Assembly (NCBI GenBank): GCA_902782145.1
Contig: CACZLZ010000026.1
Location: forward strand, 1 to 34,170
Origin: an uncultured Aeromonadales bacterium
GTDB taxonomy: Bacteria; Pseudomonadota; Gammaproteobacteria; Enterobacterales; Succinivibrionaceae
Direction of reading: 5' to 3'
Length of the DNA: 34,170 nt
Part shown: one piece after another, positions 33,535 to 34,170 of the stretch
Numbering within the stretch: position 1 is the first letter of the stretch
Layout of the letters: each line of letters starts with the position of its first letter
Notes under the pieces: generated by a model
Database searches by the model: none
The model's input: the letters and a program-made list of their open reading frames with translations, nothing else
What the model was told of the DNA's origin: nothing
Position numbers and translations under genes: made by a program

Positions 33535-33685
33535 CCTCAGAAGTCCCAGCTATTCCTCCCCAGAGTTCACCAGAGTCACCGGACCGTCCCCTGCTCCCTG
33601 CCTCCGGGGCAGGATCTGCCGGGATCCCCGGACAGTCCCAGGCGCCCGGCTCCCCACCGATCAGCAGATCGCCGGCCGCCGCACC

Positions 33686-34170
33686 TTACTCCCCACGGCC
33701 CCCGCCAAGGCAGAGCCGCTCCTCCAGACAGCTGCAGCGCACATTGCTCCGCTTCCGCTGCCGATCCAGGATCTCCAGATCCTTTCCAGCGGGACAGGCC
33801 AAAGTCACCGTCTTCCGGGCCCGGGTCACCCCGGTGTACAGGATCTCCCGGGTGATGAACTGGCTGTCCTTCTGGGGGGTGATCAGCAGCACATGCACAG
33901 CCTCAGATCCCTGGGACTTGTGCACCGTCATGGCAAAGGAGGGCTCAAAATCCGTCAGGGCCGAAGTGGGATAATAGCGGAAGGATCCGTCGGCCATGTG
34001 GAACAGCACCCTGAGATCTCCGGGATCCCTGGCCCCGGGGGTTTTCAGGGTGATGCCGATATCACCGTTGAATAACCCCAGCTGATAGTCATTGTGGGTG
34101 ATCATCACCGGCAGGCCCGGATACCACTGGAACTCCCCGCCGGGATCCTGGCGGCGGATCCCGCCCCGGG
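33686..34170 (-). CDS. recD: RecD, C-terminal part (exodeoxyribonuclease V alpha subunit), open at right edge
   Basis: The frame is open through the right edge and stops with TAA at 33686. It covers the last helicase motifs of the RecBCD fast motor: 'GLPVMITHNDYQLGLFNGDI', 'SFAMTVHKSQGSE' (motif V) and 'ILYTGVTRARKTVTL' (motif VI). This is the standard RecD ending. The N-terminal two thirds, including Walker A, lie beyond the window. RecBCD repairs double-strand breaks and degrades foreign DNA. The Sel1 gene starts about 140 bases downstream on the same strand. Confidence 0.9.
   Translation of the reverse strand, partial: RGGIRRQDPGGEFQWYPGLPVMITHNDYQLGLFNGDIGITLKTPGARDPGDLRVLFHMADGSFRYYPTSALTDFEPSFAMTVHKSQGSEAVHVLLITPQKDSQFITREILYTGVTRARKTVTLACPAGKDLEILDRQRKRSNVRCSCLEERLCLGGGRGE

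Overview
This window looks like bacterial chromosome, most likely from a gammaproteobacterium. The evidence is a yoaA-like helicase gene running directly into tsaB, a very large MscK/MscM-type channel, a RecD C-terminus and a UmuC polymerase, plus the zinc-protease/7TM/ATP-grasp triad common in proteobacteria. The core genes are GC-rich and strikingly full of GATC. Succinivibrionaceae or a related gut lineage is my guess; no rRNA or tRNA is present to confirm it.

Layout. Positions 1-2100 are an AT-rich graveyard of insertion-sequence pieces. Positions 2505-19616 are ordinary core. They hold a large GGDEF signalling protein, a histidine phosphatase, a secreted DUF4124 protein, an AAA-ATPase-like protein, yoaA-tsaB, umuC and tpiA. 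They end with a three-gene cluster: lipoprotein protease, inactive transglutaminase with a 7TM domain, and ATP-grasp ligase.

Positions 19617-28651 are an accessory island. It opens with a 34-bp repeat array. An AT-rich overlapping gene pair follows: a DUF4365 nuclease-like protein and an unknown 383-residue partner. Then come a HicA-like fragment with a HicB-Panacea chimeric antitoxin, a DUF4143-type ATPase, a DUF3990/XRE toxin-antitoxin pair, a small winged-helix gene, and an AT-rich minus-strand operon (136-aa protein, small membrane protein, broken Sel1 protein). Core resumes at 28652 with the mechanosensitive channel, tandem-repeat DNA, a cysteine-rich Sel1 gene split by one in-frame TGA, and the RecD C-terminus at the right edge.

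Function. The island reads as a defence and addiction cassette: small overlapping pairs, foreign base composition, several frameshifts or stops, and repeats at its left edge. The best candidates for something undescribed are the DUF4365 pair (20711-22368) and the HicB-Panacea fusion (22659-23341). Family names come from motif recognition alone; no search was run.
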